This document shows, piece by piece, positions 1 to 9,757 of a stretch of 64,000 bases of DNA (positions within the stretch are counted from its first letter, which is position 1; every line of letters begins with the position of its first letter). The notes below the pieces were generated by a model, which saw nothing but the letters and a program-made list of their open reading frames with translations, was not told the DNA's origin and did no database searches. The DNA lies in the NCBI GenBank assembly GCA_022565665.1, contig JAIUMI010000010.1:39481-103480 (forward strand). The letters are read 5' to 3'. Source of the DNA: Glycocaulis sp. Lineage in GTDB: Bacteria > Pseudomonadota > Alphaproteobacteria > Caulobacterales > Maricaulaceae. Both the position numbers and the translations under genes were made by a program.

Positions 1-1671
1 GAAATCATAGCTGGCCGCAACCCATTCGCGGGAGCCTGCAAACCGGGCAACCGCGCCGGAGAACAGGGTTTCGGACAATACCGAGACGCCCGCGCCGCCC
101 GTGGGCGAGGGCGAGGAGAAGCCGCGCCCGGCTTCCACGCTGAGGCCCCCCTGACGGAAGGCGAAGGACATGTCCGGATTGGACTGGTACCAGTCCTGCG
201 GCAGGTTGCGCAGCAGGTGCGGCGGCTGCCAGTTCATGCGCAGATTGATCGTGGCCGGTCCCACCTCGGTGCGCGAGGCGCGCGCCAGGCTGGACGCCGC
301 GGCGCTTTCCATCGCCGCAAGGGCGCTGCTGGGCAGGGCCGATGGCTGATCGGAATTGAGATGGAAGGGGCGGCGATAGCCGTCGCGCATGATGGCGTCC
401 TCCAGCATCCCGCTTCTCCACAACCAGTCGCCATAAGGGCCGGTGGGCATGGATAAAAGCAGATCCAGCGGCACCGCTTCGGCGCTGCCAAAGCGCATGC
501 TGGTACTGCCGACCGGCTGGAACGCAGCGGCCAGATCGATAAGACCGCGGCCGTATACGCTATCAATTCCCGGATCACCCAAATCCAGTGCCGTGTCGAA
601 CAGGATCTGAAGCGCCTCATTTCCCTGCAGGTTGGGGAAAGCATCCAGTAGCAGGGCAAGAGCGCCGGCTACATGCGGCGCGGCAAAGCTTGTGCCCGAA
701 TAAAGGACAAGCTGCGGATTGCCGTCATCATCATCAAGGAAGGGCGTCAGGATGCGCCGGCCCGGCGCCATCAGGAATGTCTCGCCGGCATTGCCCGCAC
801 GATTGGAGAAGCTGGTAATGACGGTCTCGTCCGGAGAACAGTTTTCACCGCCGCCGGGGCATTGCACGGCGCCCACAGCGACCACAAACCCTTGCGCATC
901 CGGCGTATTGGCAAAGTTGGCCGGGAAGTTGGGCTGGTCGCCCGTGCCGTCGGTCTCCTCACCGCTATTGCCCGCAGAGACAACGATGAAAATACCTGCG
1001 TTCACTGCCCGGCGCATGGCTGCGAAGGTCTGGCTGAACGCGTCATTGCTGCCGATATCGCGGCCCAGTGACAGATTGATCACCCGGGCATTATGGCTGA
1101 TCGCATAGTCGATGGACGCTGCGATATTGCTGTCCGAATAGCGGCAGCCGCCATCATCGGGATCGTCATCCTCGCACGTCCCAGGTGTATCTGCGCGGAT
1201 AGCCAGAATGGTGCTCTGGAACGCGACGCCGTGACCGCCACGGTCGTTCTTGTTGGCCGCGACGACACCGGCGACACCGGTGCCATGCCCGTCAATATCC
1301 TCCAGCTCGCCGCGCGAACCGACGATGTCCGTACTTTCAGGAGACAATCGCCCGATCAACTCGGGATGAGACTGGTTCACCCCGGTATCGACCACGGCCA
1401 CCACGATACCCTGCCCGGTCGCGCCGGCCGCATAGGCCGTCGACGCATTGATCAGCCGCAGCCCGTACTGGCGGTTATACTCTGCTGTCTCGAAGTCTGA
1501 CGGATTGCCCGGCGGCGGCGGCGGCGGCGGTGGGGGAGGCGGCGGTGGTGGTGGTGGTGGTGGTGGCGCAGGGGTAACCGTGGGGCCTCCGCCGCCTCCG
1601 CCGCCACAACCGGTAACGCCAAGAGCCAGTACGGTGAAAACGGAAACCAGAAGCGCGCTGCGCCGGATCAT
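1..1671 (-). CDS. Subtilisin-like (S8) serine protease, lipoprotein, 3' end beyond window
   Basis: Predicted exported endopeptidase; the reading frame is open to the window edge, so the C-terminus is missing. The start ATG (complement 1669-1671) opens a lipoprotein signal peptide with lipobox GVTGC (Cys22), then a Gly run and 19 consecutive prolines before the catalytic domain. The S8 triad is readable: Asp in VVAVVDTGV, His in DGHGTGVAG and Ser in GTSFAAPHVAG. The domain ends in YGRGLIDLAAA, usual for alphaproteobacterial S8 proteins that continue into a further C-terminal region. The polyproline is probably a spacer lifting the protease off the membrane. Substrate unknown. It converges with nothing here; carA ends 104 bp upstream of its start. 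Confidence 0.88.
   Translation of the reverse strand, partial: MIRRSALLVSVFTVLALGVTGCGGGGGGGPTVTPAPPPPPPPPPPPPPPPPPPPGNPSDFETAEYNRQYGLRLINASTAYAAGATGQGIVVAVVDTGVNQSHPELIGRLSPESTDIVGSRGELEDIDGHGTGVAGVVAANKNDRGGHGVAFQSTILAIRADTPGTCEDDDPDDGGCRYSDSNIAASIDYAISHNARVINLSLGRDIGSNDAFSQTFAAMRRAVNAGIFIVVSAGNSGEETDGTGDQPNFPANFANTPDAQGFVVAVGAVQCPGGGENCSPDETVITSFSNRAGNAGETFLMAPGRRILTPFLDDDDGNPQLVLYSGTSFAAPHVAGALALLLDAFPNLQGNEALQILFDTALDLGDPGIDSVYGRGLIDLAAAFQPVGSTSMRFGSAEAVPLDLLLSMPTGPYGDWLWRSGMLEDAIMRDGYRRPFHLNSDQPSALPSSALAAMESAAASSLARASRTEVGPATINLRMNWQPPHLLRNLPQDWYQSNPDMSFAFRQGGLSVEAGRGFSSPSPTGGAGVSVLSETLFSGAVARFAGSREWVAASYDF
1510..1566 (-). repeat. 19-codon polyproline tract (GGN trinucleotide repeat on + strand)
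   Basis: Uninterrupted run of 19 proline codons (CCG, CCA, CCC and CCT on the minus strand) inside the S8 lipoprotein gene. Length change by slippage would stay in frame. Such a run needs EF-P for translation by established knowledge. Confidence 0.9.
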
Positions 1672-1775
1672 GGGCAATCCCTCTCATCATACGCGTCGTC
1701 TGTCCCTTGAGAGGAAGATTAACGCGCAACGCCGGAAATGAAAATCAGCTTCGGCGCAGAGGGGTTAAATCGGTG

Positions 1776-2978
1776 TCAATCCGACAGGCGGGCGACGAAC
1801 TCATCGAACACGGCAAAGGAGTCCTGCGGTCCCGGGCTGGCCTCAGGGTGATGCTGGACCGACATGACGGGGTGGTCGTTCAGGCGAAAGCCGCAATTGG
1901 TGCCGTCAAACAGCGACACATGCGTCTCTTCGGCATTGTCTGGCAGGCTGTCGCGGTCCACGGCGAAACCATGATTCATCGACACGATCTCCACCTGTCC
2001 GGAGAGCAGGTTCTTCACCGGATGGTTCGCGCCATGATGGCCGTGGGGCATCTTCACCGTCTTTGCGCCGATCGCCAGCGCCAGCATCTGGTGGCCAAGG
2101 CAGATGCCAAGCGTGGGAATACCCGCCTCAATCACGGCGCGAATGGTGGCAAGGGCGTATTCGCCCGTGGCAGCCGGATCACCGGGACCGTTCGAGACCA
2201 CGACACCGGCCGGATTGAGCGCCAGTACCTCGCTGGCGGGCATATTGCCCGGCACGACCCGCACCCGTGCGCCTGCGCCTGCGAGACGGCGTAATATGTT
2301 GGCCTTCACACCGTAATCGAGCACGACCACCAGCGGGCCGTCCTTGGGGCCTGCGCCCGGCCCGTCCGGCCAGGCCCAGTCCGCTTCGGTCCAGTCACTG
2401 GCCGCTTCGCCCAGCACCTGACCGGCCAGTTCCGTGCCTTCCATGGCGGGTGCGTCAGCCGCGAGCGCCTTGAGGGCTTCAATGTCCAGCCGGCCGTCCG
2501 GCGCATGGACGATAGCAGCGATAGGCATGCCCTGTTCGCGGATACGCGCGGTCAGGGCGCGGGTGTCCACGCCGGTCACGGCCACGATGCCGCGCGCGGC
2601 CAGCCATTCTGAAAAGCTCTGCTCGGCACGCCAGTTCGCAGGCGGTGTGATAGGAGCTCTGGAGACCATGCCGACTGCGGCCTTGCGCGCCCGGTCGCTG
2701 GCGGCTTCCTCGTCCTGCCGGTTGGCACCGACATTGCCGATATGGGGGAAGGTGAAGCATACGATCTGGGCCGCATAGGACGGATCGGCGAGAATTTCCT
2801 GGTGGCCGGTCATGGCGGTGTTGAAGCACAGCTCGCCGGTGGCCACGCCGGAGGCGCCCGCGCCCATTCCGGGGATTACCGTGCCGTCGCGCAGCACTAT
2901 CGCGCCGGTTGCACCTTCAAGAGGGGTGTCTTTCCAAGGGCTTATGGCGGGCGCTTGATTCTCGGTGATTTCCGGCAT
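1776..2978 (-). CDS. carA: Carbamoyl-phosphate synthase small subunit (glutaminase)
   Basis: Supplies ammonia from glutamine to CarB for carbamoyl phosphate (arginine and pyrimidine synthesis), cytosolic. 400 aa. The N-terminal CarA domain carries GVDTRALTARIREQG; the C-terminal class I amidotransferase shows the nucleophile in LGICLGHQMLALA and the His/Glu pair in VQHHPEASPGP. An upstream in-frame ORF exists, but the start MPEITENQAP is preferred because GGAG lies about 8 nt upstream and the extension is not CarA-like. carB is not in the window. It is divergent from yqeY, with 168 bp between the two starts. Confidence 0.97.
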   Translation of the reverse strand: MPEITENQAPAISPWKDTPLEGATGAIVLRDGTVIPGMGAGASGVATGELCFNTAMTGHQEILADPSYAAQIVCFTFPHIGNVGANRQDEEAASDRARKAAVGMVSRAPITPPANWRAEQSFSEWLAARGIVAVTGVDTRALTARIREQGMPIAAIVHAPDGRLDIEALKALAADAPAMEGTELAGQVLGEAASDWTEADWAWPDGPGAGPKDGPLVVVLDYGVKANILRRLAGAGARVRVVPGNMPASEVLALNPAGVVVSNGPGDPAATGEYALATIRAVIEAGIPTLGICLGHQMLALAIGAKTVKMPHGHHGANHPVKNLLSGQVEIVSMNHGFAVDRDSLPDNAEETHVSLFDGTNCGFRLNDHPVMSVQHHPEASPGPQDSFAVFDEFVARLSD

Positions 2979-3146
2979 ATCTGACACTCCGACAAGCGCT
3001 GGGTGCGCCGCAGCAAAGGGGTTGCGGGCAAACGCGCGGACGGTATGTGAGCCGCACCAATACGTCAAGCACGCTGGAAGCTGCAAAAGCATCACAAAAT
3101 CAAAGGGTTGGCGCATATATGTGCAACCCGTACACTTGGGTGAACC

Positions 3147-3614
3147 ATGTCGCTACGCGACCGAATTACTGAAGACCTGAAATCGGCCATGCGGGCCAAG
3201 GACGCGCTGCGCCTGAGCACGCTGCGCCTTGTGCAGGCCGCCATCAAGGATCGTGACATCGCTGCGCGCGCCGAGGACCGGTGCGATGGCTGCGAGGAGA
3301 GCGAAATCCTCGCCCTGCTGCAGAAGCTGGTGAAACAGCGCGAGGAAAGCGCGGCCACGTATGAGAATGCGGGGCGACTTGATCTGGCCGAGCGCGAGCA
3401 GGCCGAGGCCGATATCGTGCGCACCTATCTGCCCACGCCGATGGATGAGACCGAGATTGAAGAGGCGGCTGAAACCGTCGTTGAAGAGCTGGGCGCCACC
3501 GGCCTGAAGGATATGGGCAAGTGCATGGGCGCGCTGAAACGGCGCTATACCGGCCGCATGGACTTCTCCAAGGCGGGCGAGACGGTGAAGACGCTGCTGC
3601 AAAGCCGCGCCTGA
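3147..3614 (+). CDS. yqeY: GatB/YqeY domain protein
   Basis: 155 aa, full length for the family. YqeY resembles the tRNA-binding tail of GatB and may affect tRNA-dependent amidation; its precise role is not established. Visible signatures are the N-terminal LRDRITEDLKSAMRAKD helix, KLVKQREESAATYENAGR and the acidic middle EREQAEADIVRTYLP. It is the first gene of a yqeY-VOC-dnaG-rpoD run, matching the frequent position of yqeY before dnaG and rpoD in bacteria. The next start is 18 bp after its stop, so co-transcription is likely. Confidence 0.92.
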   Translation: MSLRDRITEDLKSAMRAKDALRLSTLRLVQAAIKDRDIAARAEDRCDGCEESEILALLQKLVKQREESAATYENAGRLDLAEREQAEADIVRTYLPTPMDETEIEEAAETVVEELGATGLKDMGKCMGALKRRYTGRMDFSKAGETVKTLLQSRA

Positions 3615-3631
3615 GGCGTGGGCGGGCAGTC

Positions 3632-4039
3632 ATGAATACGCGTCTGGGCGCAGTGACGCTTGTCGTGCGTGACTATGACGAGGCCATCGATTTTTTTGTG
3701 AACAGGCTCGGCTTCACGCTGGAGAGCGATGAATCGCTGGGCGTCGGCAAGCGCTGGGTGATTGTGGCGCCGTCCGGAGCCGGGCAGGGCGGTTGCCGCC
3801 TTTTGCTGGCGCGGGCCGTGACCTCCAGCCAGCGCGCTGCGATCGGTGCGCAAACAGGTGGGCGCGTCTTCCTGTTTTTGGAGACGGATGATTTTGACCG
3901 CGATTATCAGCGTTTCCGCATCAATGGCGTCGTGTTCCGAGAGACGCCGCGCGACGAAGACTATGGCCGCGTGGCGGTGTTCGAGGACATTTGTGGGAAT
4001 CTCTGGGATCTGATCGAGCCGCGCACCGCAGCACGCTAG
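3632..4039 (+). CDS. VOC (glyoxalase/bleomycin-resistance fold) protein
   Basis: 135 aa, a single vicinal-oxygen-chelate module. The N-terminal half reads LGAVTLVVRDYDEAIDFF followed by GFTLESDE, and the C-terminal half ends in RVAVFEDICGNLWDLIEP, the usual betaalphabetabetabeta ending with a Glu metal ligand. The function within the superfamily (glyoxalase I-like, epimerase, dioxygenase or drug binding) cannot be read. ATG 3632 is chosen over an upstream extension because the extension lies inside yqeY in another frame. It sits between yqeY and dnaG in one orientation. Confidence 0.85.
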   Translation: MNTRLGAVTLVVRDYDEAIDFFVNRLGFTLESDESLGVGKRWVIVAPSGAGQGGCRLLLARAVTSSQRAAIGAQTGGRVFLFLETDDFDRDYQRFRINGVVFRETPRDEDYGRVAVFEDICGNLWDLIEPRTAAR

Positions 4040-4073
4040 TGCCAGCTCCAGGTAAATCTGCCAATCTGCATTC

Positions 4074-5900
4074 ATGGCCCTGCCCGACGGATTCCTTGAC
4101 GAGTTGAAATCGCGCATAACCCTGTCTGACCTTGTCGGACGGAGCGTGGCCCTGCGCCGGCAGGGGCGCGAGTTCGCCGGGCTTTCTCCATTCAAGAAGG
4201 AGCGCACGCCCTCTTTTTTCGTCAATGATGACAAGGGCTTCTATCACTGCTTTTCCAGCCAGAAACATGGCGATGCGATCTCCTGGCTGGAGGAAACGCA
4301 AGGGCTGAGCTTTATCGAGGCGGTGGAGGTGCTCGCCGCCGAAGCGGGCATGACCATGCCTGCGCCGGACCCGGAAGCGGCAAAAAAGGACGCCCGGCGC
4401 AAGGAGCTGGTGGAGTGGAATGCGCTCGCTCAAGCCTTCTTCGCCCGCCAGCTTCACACCGGCGAGGGTAGCCAGGCGCGCGAATATCTCGAAGGGCGCG
4501 GGCTCGGCCCGGAAGACTGGAACCGTTTCGGGCTGGGCTATGCGCCGGACCGGCGCACCGCGCTGAAGGACTATCTCGTCAATGAGGGCGCGCGGGTTGA
4601 AGAGCTTGTCGAGGTAGGGCTGCTGATCGCGCCGGAGGATGGCGGGGCGGCCTATGACCGCTTCCGCGGGCGCATCATGTTCCCGATTGCCGATCCGCGC
4701 GGGCGGCTGGTGGCGTTTGGCGGGCGGGCCCTGTCCAAAGAGGTGCGCGCCAAATACCTCAACTCCCCGGAAACACCACTCTTCCACAAGGGTCACACCC
4801 TCTACCGCTATCCCGAGGCACGCGCGGCGGCCTCGGCGCCGGACGGCAATATCCGCGGTCTCGTCGTGGCTGAGGGCTATATGGATGTGATCGCGCTGGC
4901 GCGTGCCGGCATCGACCATGGCGTAGCCCCGCTGGGCACAGCCCTGACAGAAGATCAGATACGCCTTTTGTGGCGGGCCGGGCCGGAGCCCGTGATCTGC
5001 TTGGATGGTGACAGCGCGGGCCAGCGCGCGGCGGGCCTGGCCGCAGAGCGCGCTCTGCCCCTGCTGGAGCCGGGCAGGACGCTGCGCTTTGTCTTCCTGC
5101 CAGACGGGCAGGACCCCGACGATGTGCTGCGCGCCAAGGGGGCGGAGGCCCTGCGCAAGCTGATCGCGGAGAACCGCCCGCTGGTGGATATGCTGTGGGA
5201 ACGCGAATTTGCGCTTGAGCCGCTGGACGACCCTGACCGGCGGGCCGGATTCCGCCGCCGCCTGCGCGCGCTGGCCGCGAAAATCGCTGATCCGGACGTG
5301 AAGGCGGAATACCGCGCCGAGTTCGACCGGCGCCTGACGGAAGCCTTCGGGCGCAAATCATCGCGTGAGCCCTGGCGCGGGCGGCGGCGCAGTGATGACG
5401 GTCTGCCCGAGGGCGGGCCGATGCCGGAGACCCGCAAGCTGGCCGGCTCGGCGCGCACGGCGCCCGCGGTGCGTCACCTTCTTCTGGCCGTTCTGGAATG
5501 GCCGGCACTGGCCCATAATGAGGCGGAAACGCTGGCCGAGCTGGATTGTGGTCCGCTTGACAGCCTGCGTGACGCTATTCTAGACGCATGTTCTTCTGGC
5601 CTAGCTGTGGAAAAGGACAGGCTCCGGGCCGAGTTGTCGCGCGCGGGCCATCACGCCACGATCACAAGGCTGGAAACGGAATTGAGGCCCATGCTGGCCG
5701 TCATGGGGGGGGAAGCAGCAGATCAGCCGGCACGACAGGATGCTTGGCGGGCGCTTGCGGCTTCCTATATGGAGAGAAGCAGTCGGTTGCGCAGCCGCAG
5801 TGAAGCGCGCCAGCTGGAAAGCGAAGCACTGGCGCGCGGGGACAGTGAAAGCGTGCGCCAGCTGATTGCGGGATACAAGGCCAGCCGCCGGCGCCGATAG
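4074..5900 (+). CDS. dnaG: DNA primase
   Basis: Makes RNA primers at the replication fork. 608 aa, normal length. N-terminal zinc-finger-like domain (res. 1-100), catalytic core with TOPRIM (about res. 260-345: VVAEGYMDVIALARAGI and ICLDGDSAGQRAA), then a C-terminal helicase-interaction region. Three of the four zinc ligands of the classical CHCC primase are replaced: the segment reads GLSPFKKERTPSF and YHCFSSQKHG, so the positions are Ser38, Lys41, Cys59 and Ser62. Loss of this site is known in alphaproteobacterial primases. It lies 34 bp after the VOC gene and is followed by rpoD. Confidence 0.97.
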   Translation: MALPDGFLDELKSRITLSDLVGRSVALRRQGREFAGLSPFKKERTPSFFVNDDKGFYHCFSSQKHGDAISWLEETQGLSFIEAVEVLAAEAGMTMPAPDPEAAKKDARRKELVEWNALAQAFFARQLHTGEGSQAREYLEGRGLGPEDWNRFGLGYAPDRRTALKDYLVNEGARVEELVEVGLLIAPEDGGAAYDRFRGRIMFPIADPRGRLVAFGGRALSKEVRAKYLNSPETPLFHKGHTLYRYPEARAAASAPDGNIRGLVVAEGYMDVIALARAGIDHGVAPLGTALTEDQIRLLWRAGPEPVICLDGDSAGQRAAGLAAERALPLLEPGRTLRFVFLPDGQDPDDVLRAKGAEALRKLIAENRPLVDMLWEREFALEPLDDPDRRAGFRRRLRALAAKIADPDVKAEYRAEFDRRLTEAFGRKSSREPWRGRRRSDDGLPEGGPMPETRKLAGSARTAPAVRHLLLAVLEWPALAHNEAETLAELDCGPLDSLRDAILDACSSGLAVEKDRLRAELSRAGHHATITRLETELRPMLAVMGGEAADQPARQDAWRALAASYMERSSRLRSRSEARQLESEALARGDSESVRQLIAGYKASRRRR

Positions 5901-5969
5901 CGCTGCGCGGGTTTAATCATTTGTGATGCGGGGTCCCGGCGGAACGCATCAAGGGAGTTCAAGTCAGGC

Positions 5970-8003
5970 ATGACCAAAGCAGCGACCGAGACGGCCGAAG
6001 CGGCCCCGGAAAATCAGGACGGCCCGCTTCTCGATCTCAATGACCTGTCGGTCAAGGCGATGGTGAAAACCGCCAAGAAGCGCGGCTATGTCACCCATGA
6101 CGAGCTGAACAAGGTGCTCCCGTCCGAGGAGTTCACCTCCGAGCAGATCGAGGACGTGCTCGCCCAGCTCTCCGAAATGGGCATCACCGTGGTCGATAAC
6201 GAGGAAGACGTCGAGGACGCTGACGCCAATGCGGGCGAAAGCAGTGAGGACGAGGAGGAGGAAGGCCGCACGCGTGCCGTCGCCGCCAAGTCGAAAAGCG
6301 CTGTCGCCGGCCAGAACACCACCTCTGCCCAGGACCGTACCGATGATCCGGTGCGCATGTATCTGCGCGAAATGGGCTCGGTGGAGCTGCTCTCGCGCGA
6401 GGGCGAGATCGCGATTGCCAAGCGCATCGAGGCGGGCCGTAATGCGATGATCCGGGGGCTTTGCGAAAGCCCGCTGACGTTTGAAGCCATCATGGTCTGG
6501 CGCGAAGAGCTGCAGTCCGGCCAGGTGCTGCTGCGCGATATCATCGATCTGGATGCCACCTATGGCGGCGTGCGCGAGGACCATTCCGAAACCGGCGCGC
6601 CTGATGCGGGCCGCGGCCCGGCCGCCAATATCCGCCCCGCCACCCGCACCCCGTCGGACGAGGATGAGGAAAAGTCTGGCGAAGAAGGCGAAGCGGCGGC
6701 CTCTGGTGAGGAAGAGGACGATGATGATGAGGGCGCAAACCTCTCCCTCGCGGCGATGGAAGCGGAATTGCGCGAAGGCGTCATGGAGACGCTGGACGCG
6801 GTAGCGGGCGATTTCACTACTTTCCGCAAGCTGCAGGACAAGCTGGTTGGCCTGCGCATGGAAGGCAAGGACCTCTCCAAGAAGGACCGCGAGACCTATG
6901 AGGGTGTACGCGAGTCCATCGTGGCCAACCTCAACTCGCTCAATCTCAACAACGCCCGGATCGAGGCGCTGGTCGAACAGCTGGATGCCATCAACAAGCG
7001 TCTTGTCGTGCTGGAGGGCAAGCTGTTGCGCTCAGCCGAGGCGCATGGTGTGCCGCGTCACGAGTTCATGAGCGCCTATCAGGGCCATGAGCTGGACCCG
7101 AACTGGCTTGATGGGTGGAAGGACAAGTCCGCCGCCTGGAAGAAGTTTGCCGAGCGTGAAGAAAGGGAAGCCGCACAGATCCGCGAGCAGATCTCTGATC
7201 TTGCTCAGGAATCCGGCGTGCCGATCGACGATTTCCGCCGCATCGTCGCCACTGTTCAGAAAGGCGCGCGCGAGGCGCGTATCGCCAAGAAGGAAATGGT
7301 GGAGGCCAATCTGCGCCTCGTCATCTCCATCGCCAAGAAATACACCAATCGCGGTCTGCAATTCCTGGATCTGATCCAGGAGGGCAATATCGGCCTCATG
7401 AAGGCGGTCGACAAGTTCGAGTACCGCCGCGGCTACAAATTCTCCACCTATGCCACCTGGTGGATCCGGCAGGCCATTACCCGCTCCATCGCGGACCAGG
7501 CCCGCACGATCCGTATTCCGGTGCATATGATCGAGACGATCAACAAGATCGTGCGCACCAGCCGCCAGATGCTCCACGAGATCGGCCGCGAGCCGACGCC
7601 TGAGGAGCTGGCTGAAAAGCTCTCCATGCCGCTGGAAAAAGTGCGCAAGGTGATGAAGATCGCCAAGGAGCCGATCTCCCTTGAAACGCCGATTGGCGAT
7701 GAGGAGGATTCCCACCTCGGCGATTTCATCGAGGACAAGAATGCGGTCCTGCCCATCGATGCGGCGATCCATTCCAACCTGCGCGAGACCACCACGCTGG
7801 TGCTCGCCAGCCTCACTCCGCGTGAGGAGCGTGTGCTGCGCATGCGCTTCGGGATCGGCATGAATACCGATCACACGCTCGAAGAGGTCGGCCAGCAATT
7901 CTCGGTGACGCGCGAGCGTATCCGCCAGATCGAGGCTAAAGCGCTGCGCAAGCTGAAACACCCCAGCCGCAGCCGCAAACTCAGAAGCTTCCTGGATAGC
8001 TAG
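5970..8003 (+). CDS. rpoD: Housekeeping sigma factor sigma-70 (RpoD)
   Basis: Primary sigma factor, 677 aa. Region 1.1 is at the N-terminus ([19 protein letters not shown]), region 1.2 at [22 protein letters not shown] long acidic non-conserved insert lies around res. 205-260 (runs of Glu/Asp). Region 2 has [28 protein letters not shown] and [20 protein letters not shown]; region 4 ends with [27 protein letters not shown] stands about 14 nt before the ATG. dnaG ends 69 bp upstream; the dnaG-rpoD order is the conserved macromolecular synthesis arrangement. Confidence 0.98.
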   Translation: MTKAATETAEAAPENQDGPLLDLNDLSVKAMVKTAKKRGYVTHDELNKVLPSEEFTSEQIEDVLAQLSEMGITVVDNEEDVEDADANAGESSEDEEEEGRTRAVAAKSKSAVAGQNTTSAQDRTDDPVRMYLREMGSVELLSREGEIAIAKRIEAGRNAMIRGLCESPLTFEAIMVWREELQSGQVLLRDIIDLDATYGGVREDHSETGAPDAGRGPAANIRPATRTPSDEDEEKSGEEGEAAASGEEEDDDDEGANLSLAAMEAELREGVMETLDAVAGDFTTFRKLQDKLVGLRMEGKDLSKKDRETYEGVRESIVANLNSLNLNNARIEALVEQLDAINKRLVVLEGKLLRSAEAHGVPRHEFMSAYQGHELDPNWLDGWKDKSAAWKKFAEREEREAAQIREQISDLAQESGVPIDDFRRIVATVQKGAREARIAKKEMVEANLRLVISIAKKYTNRGLQFLDLIQEGNIGLMKAVDKFEYRRGYKFSTYATWWIRQAITRSIADQARTIRIPVHMIETINKIVRTSRQMLHEIGREPTPEELAEKLSMPLEKVRKVMKIAKEPISLETPIGDEEDSHLGDFIEDKNAVLPIDAAIHSNLRETTTLVLASLTPREERVLRMRFGIGMNTDHTLEEVGQQFSVTRERIRQIEAKALRKLKHPSRSRKLRSFLDS

Positions 8004-8054
8004 CAGGGCAATGTAGGGGGCAGGCACCCAACTCCCCCTCTTCACCTGTCTGAA

Positions 8055-8083
8055 TTGACAATTTGCCCCCCTTGCAGCATAAG
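8055..8083 (+). promoter_or_regulatory. Candidate sigma-70 promoter for rpsD
   Basis: Perfect -35 TTGACA (8055-8060), 17-bp spacer and -10-like CATAAG (8078-8083, four of six matches), 137 bp upstream of the rpsD ATG. It is the best promoter match in the rpoD-rpsD gap and leaves a 5' leader of about 130 nt that could hold autoregulatory structure. Confidence 0.55.
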
Positions 8084-8219
8084 CCGCGCTTCCCTCGCGC
8101 TGGGGCTGGAATACGGCCCTGTTCTGTAAACCACGGGACGATGCGTGAACCGCCGTGTTTCAAAGCGGCTGGCCTTGCGGGGGAGCCAGTTGCCGGGCCG
8201 CGTCACAAAAGAGAGAACC

Positions 8220-8837
8220 ATGTCGAAGCGTCATTCGCAGAAATACAAAATTGACCGCCGTATGGGCGAAAACATCTGGGGCCGTCCGAAGTCTCCGGTG
8301 AACACCCGCTCCTACGGCCCCGGCCAGCACGGCCAGCGCCGCAAGGGCAAGATGAGCGACTTTGGCCTCCAGCTGATGGCCAAGCAGAAGCTCAAGGGCT
8401 ATTACGGCAACATCACCGAGAAGCAGTTCTCGCGCATCTATGATGAAGCCCAGCGCCGCCGCGGCAACACCGCGGAGAACCTGATCGGCCTGCTGGAAAG
8501 CCGTCTGGATGCCGTGGTCTACCGCGCCAAGTTCGTGCCGACCGTCTTTGCCGCGCGCCAGTTCGTCAATCACGGCCACGTGCTGGTGAACGGCAAGCGC
8601 GTCAACATTGCCTCCTACCAGGTAAAGCCCGGTGACGTGGTCGAAGTGCGCCAGAAGTCGCGCAACATGGCCCTCGTGCTCGAGGCTCTCGACAGCCCGG
8701 AGCGCGACGTGCCGGACTATATCGATCTTGACGCCAAGGCGATGAAAGCCACCTACACCCGGATCCCGGAATTCTCCGATGTGCCGTATCCGGTGAAGAT
8801 GGAACCGAACCTCGTGGTCGAATTCTACGCGTCGTAA
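8220..8837 (+). CDS. rpsD: 30S ribosomal protein S4
   Basis: Primary 16S rRNA-binding assembly protein, 205 aa. Reads [38 protein letters not shown] and an S4 RNA-binding domain (about res. 95-160: [32 protein letters not shown]). It is the zinc-free form without the N-terminal Cys cluster. ATG 8220 is preceded by GAGAG; an in-frame extension to 8145 is rejected because S4 begins at this Met. A single-gene unit with its own promoter candidate and a strong terminator. Confidence 0.98.
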   Translation: MSKRHSQKYKIDRRMGENIWGRPKSPVNTRSYGPGQHGQRRKGKMSDFGLQLMAKQKLKGYYGNITEKQFSRIYDEAQRRRGNTAENLIGLLESRLDAVVYRAKFVPTVFAARQFVNHGHVLVNGKRVNIASYQVKPGDVVEVRQKSRNMALVLEALDSPERDVPDYIDLDAKAMKATYTRIPEFSDVPYPVKMEPNLVVEFYAS

Positions 8838-8863
8838 GACGCCTCTTCGATCATCGGAATGCG

Positions 8864-8894
8864 AAAACCCGCCAGCCCCGCTGGCGGGTTTTTT
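8864..8894 (+). terminator. Rho-independent terminator of rpsD
   Basis: 12-bp perfect stem (8864-8875 with 8881-8892), 5-nt loop CCCCG, then a run of T. It stands 26 bp after the rpsD stop. The A-rich left flank may make it work for xthA from the other side as well. Confidence 0.9.
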
Positions 8895-8914
8895 GTTGGC
8901 GTTTTGCCCTGCCG

Positions 8915-9706
8915 TTACAGCGCGAAGCTACCCACCACCGGCACGTGGTCCGAGGCTTTTTCCCTGCCGCGCACATCCTTGTGGATCTCGACTGATTTCA
9001 GCCTGTCCGCGGCCTGCGGCGAGCACAGGAGATGGTCGATGCGGATGCCGTGATTTTTCGGCCAGGCGCCTGCCTGATAGTCCCAGAAGGTGTACTGGTC
9101 GGCCCGCCCGTCACAATGCTGGAAGGCTTCCGTATAGCCCAGCCACAACAGCGCGAAGAAGGCATCGCGGCTGTCGGGGCGGATCAGGGCATCGCCCTCC
9201 CACGCGGCCGGGTCATGCACGTCCACATCGCGCGGGATGATGTTGTAATCACCCGCCAGCACCAGCGGCTCCTCATAGGCCAGCAGACCCTTCGCATGGG
9301 CGCGCAGACGTTCCATCCAGGCGAGCTTGTAATCATGCTTGGGGCCGGGGGCGGGGTTGCCGTTGGGCAGGTAGATGCTGGCCACGCGCACAGGGCCATT
9401 GGGCGCGCCGATCACCGCCTCGATATAGCGGGCCTGCTCGTCGCTCTCATCGCCGGGCAGGGCGCGCTGCGCCACCTCCTCGATGGGGAAGCGCGAGAGC
9501 AGGGCGACGCCATTATAGCTCTTCTGGCCCACCGTCTCGACATTATAGCCGAGCGCCTCGATTTCCTCGCGCGGAAAGGCCTCGTCCACGCATTTGATCT
9601 CCTGCAGGCAGGCAATGTCGGGCTTCGCTTCGCCCAGCCATTCCAGCACGTTGGGCAGGCGGGCCTTGATGGAATTCACGTTCCACGTCGCGATGGAGAG
9701 AGTCAT
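8915..9706 (-). CDS. xthA: Exodeoxyribonuclease III / AP endonuclease
   Basis: 263 aa member of the EEP (exonuclease-endonuclease-phosphatase) superfamily for base-excision repair. Motifs: MTLSIATWNVNSIKARLPNV (Asn7 region), CLQEIKCVDEAFP (metal-binding Glu), LAGDYNIIPRDVDVHDP (catalytic Asp and Asn) and RIDHLLCSP with ASDHVPV at the C-terminus (Asp/His pair). Full length. It converges on rpsD with the bidirectional-looking terminator between them. Confidence 0.95.
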   Translation of the reverse strand: MTLSIATWNVNSIKARLPNVLEWLGEAKPDIACLQEIKCVDEAFPREEIEALGYNVETVGQKSYNGVALLSRFPIEEVAQRALPGDESDEQARYIEAVIGAPNGPVRVASIYLPNGNPAPGPKHDYKLAWMERLRAHAKGLLAYEEPLVLAGDYNIIPRDVDVHDPAAWEGDALIRPDSRDAFFALLWLGYTEAFQHCDGRADQYTFWDYQAGAWPKNHGIRIDHLLCSPQAADRLKSVEIHKDVRGREKASDHVPVVGSFAL

Positions 9707-9757
9707 GCTAGTATGCGCTTTCGCGCCTTCGGGCGCCGCTGGGAGGGAGGCAGAGGG

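Noticed and set aside
1510-1566. Phase-variable frameshift tract
   Set aside because: The repeat unit is three bases, so length changes keep the frame; switching on and off is not expected.
1707-2294. Long plus-strand ORF opposite carA
   Set aside because: Antisense shadow of the high-GC carA gene; no family pattern, and the minus strand codes a complete CarA.
8004-8040. Possible terminator after rpoD
   Set aside because: AGGGGG and CCCCCT could pair, but the loop is long and no T-run follows.
9032-9757. In-frame upstream extension of the 9758 gene
   Set aside because: It runs antisense through xthA; the RBS and membrane protein start are at 9758.
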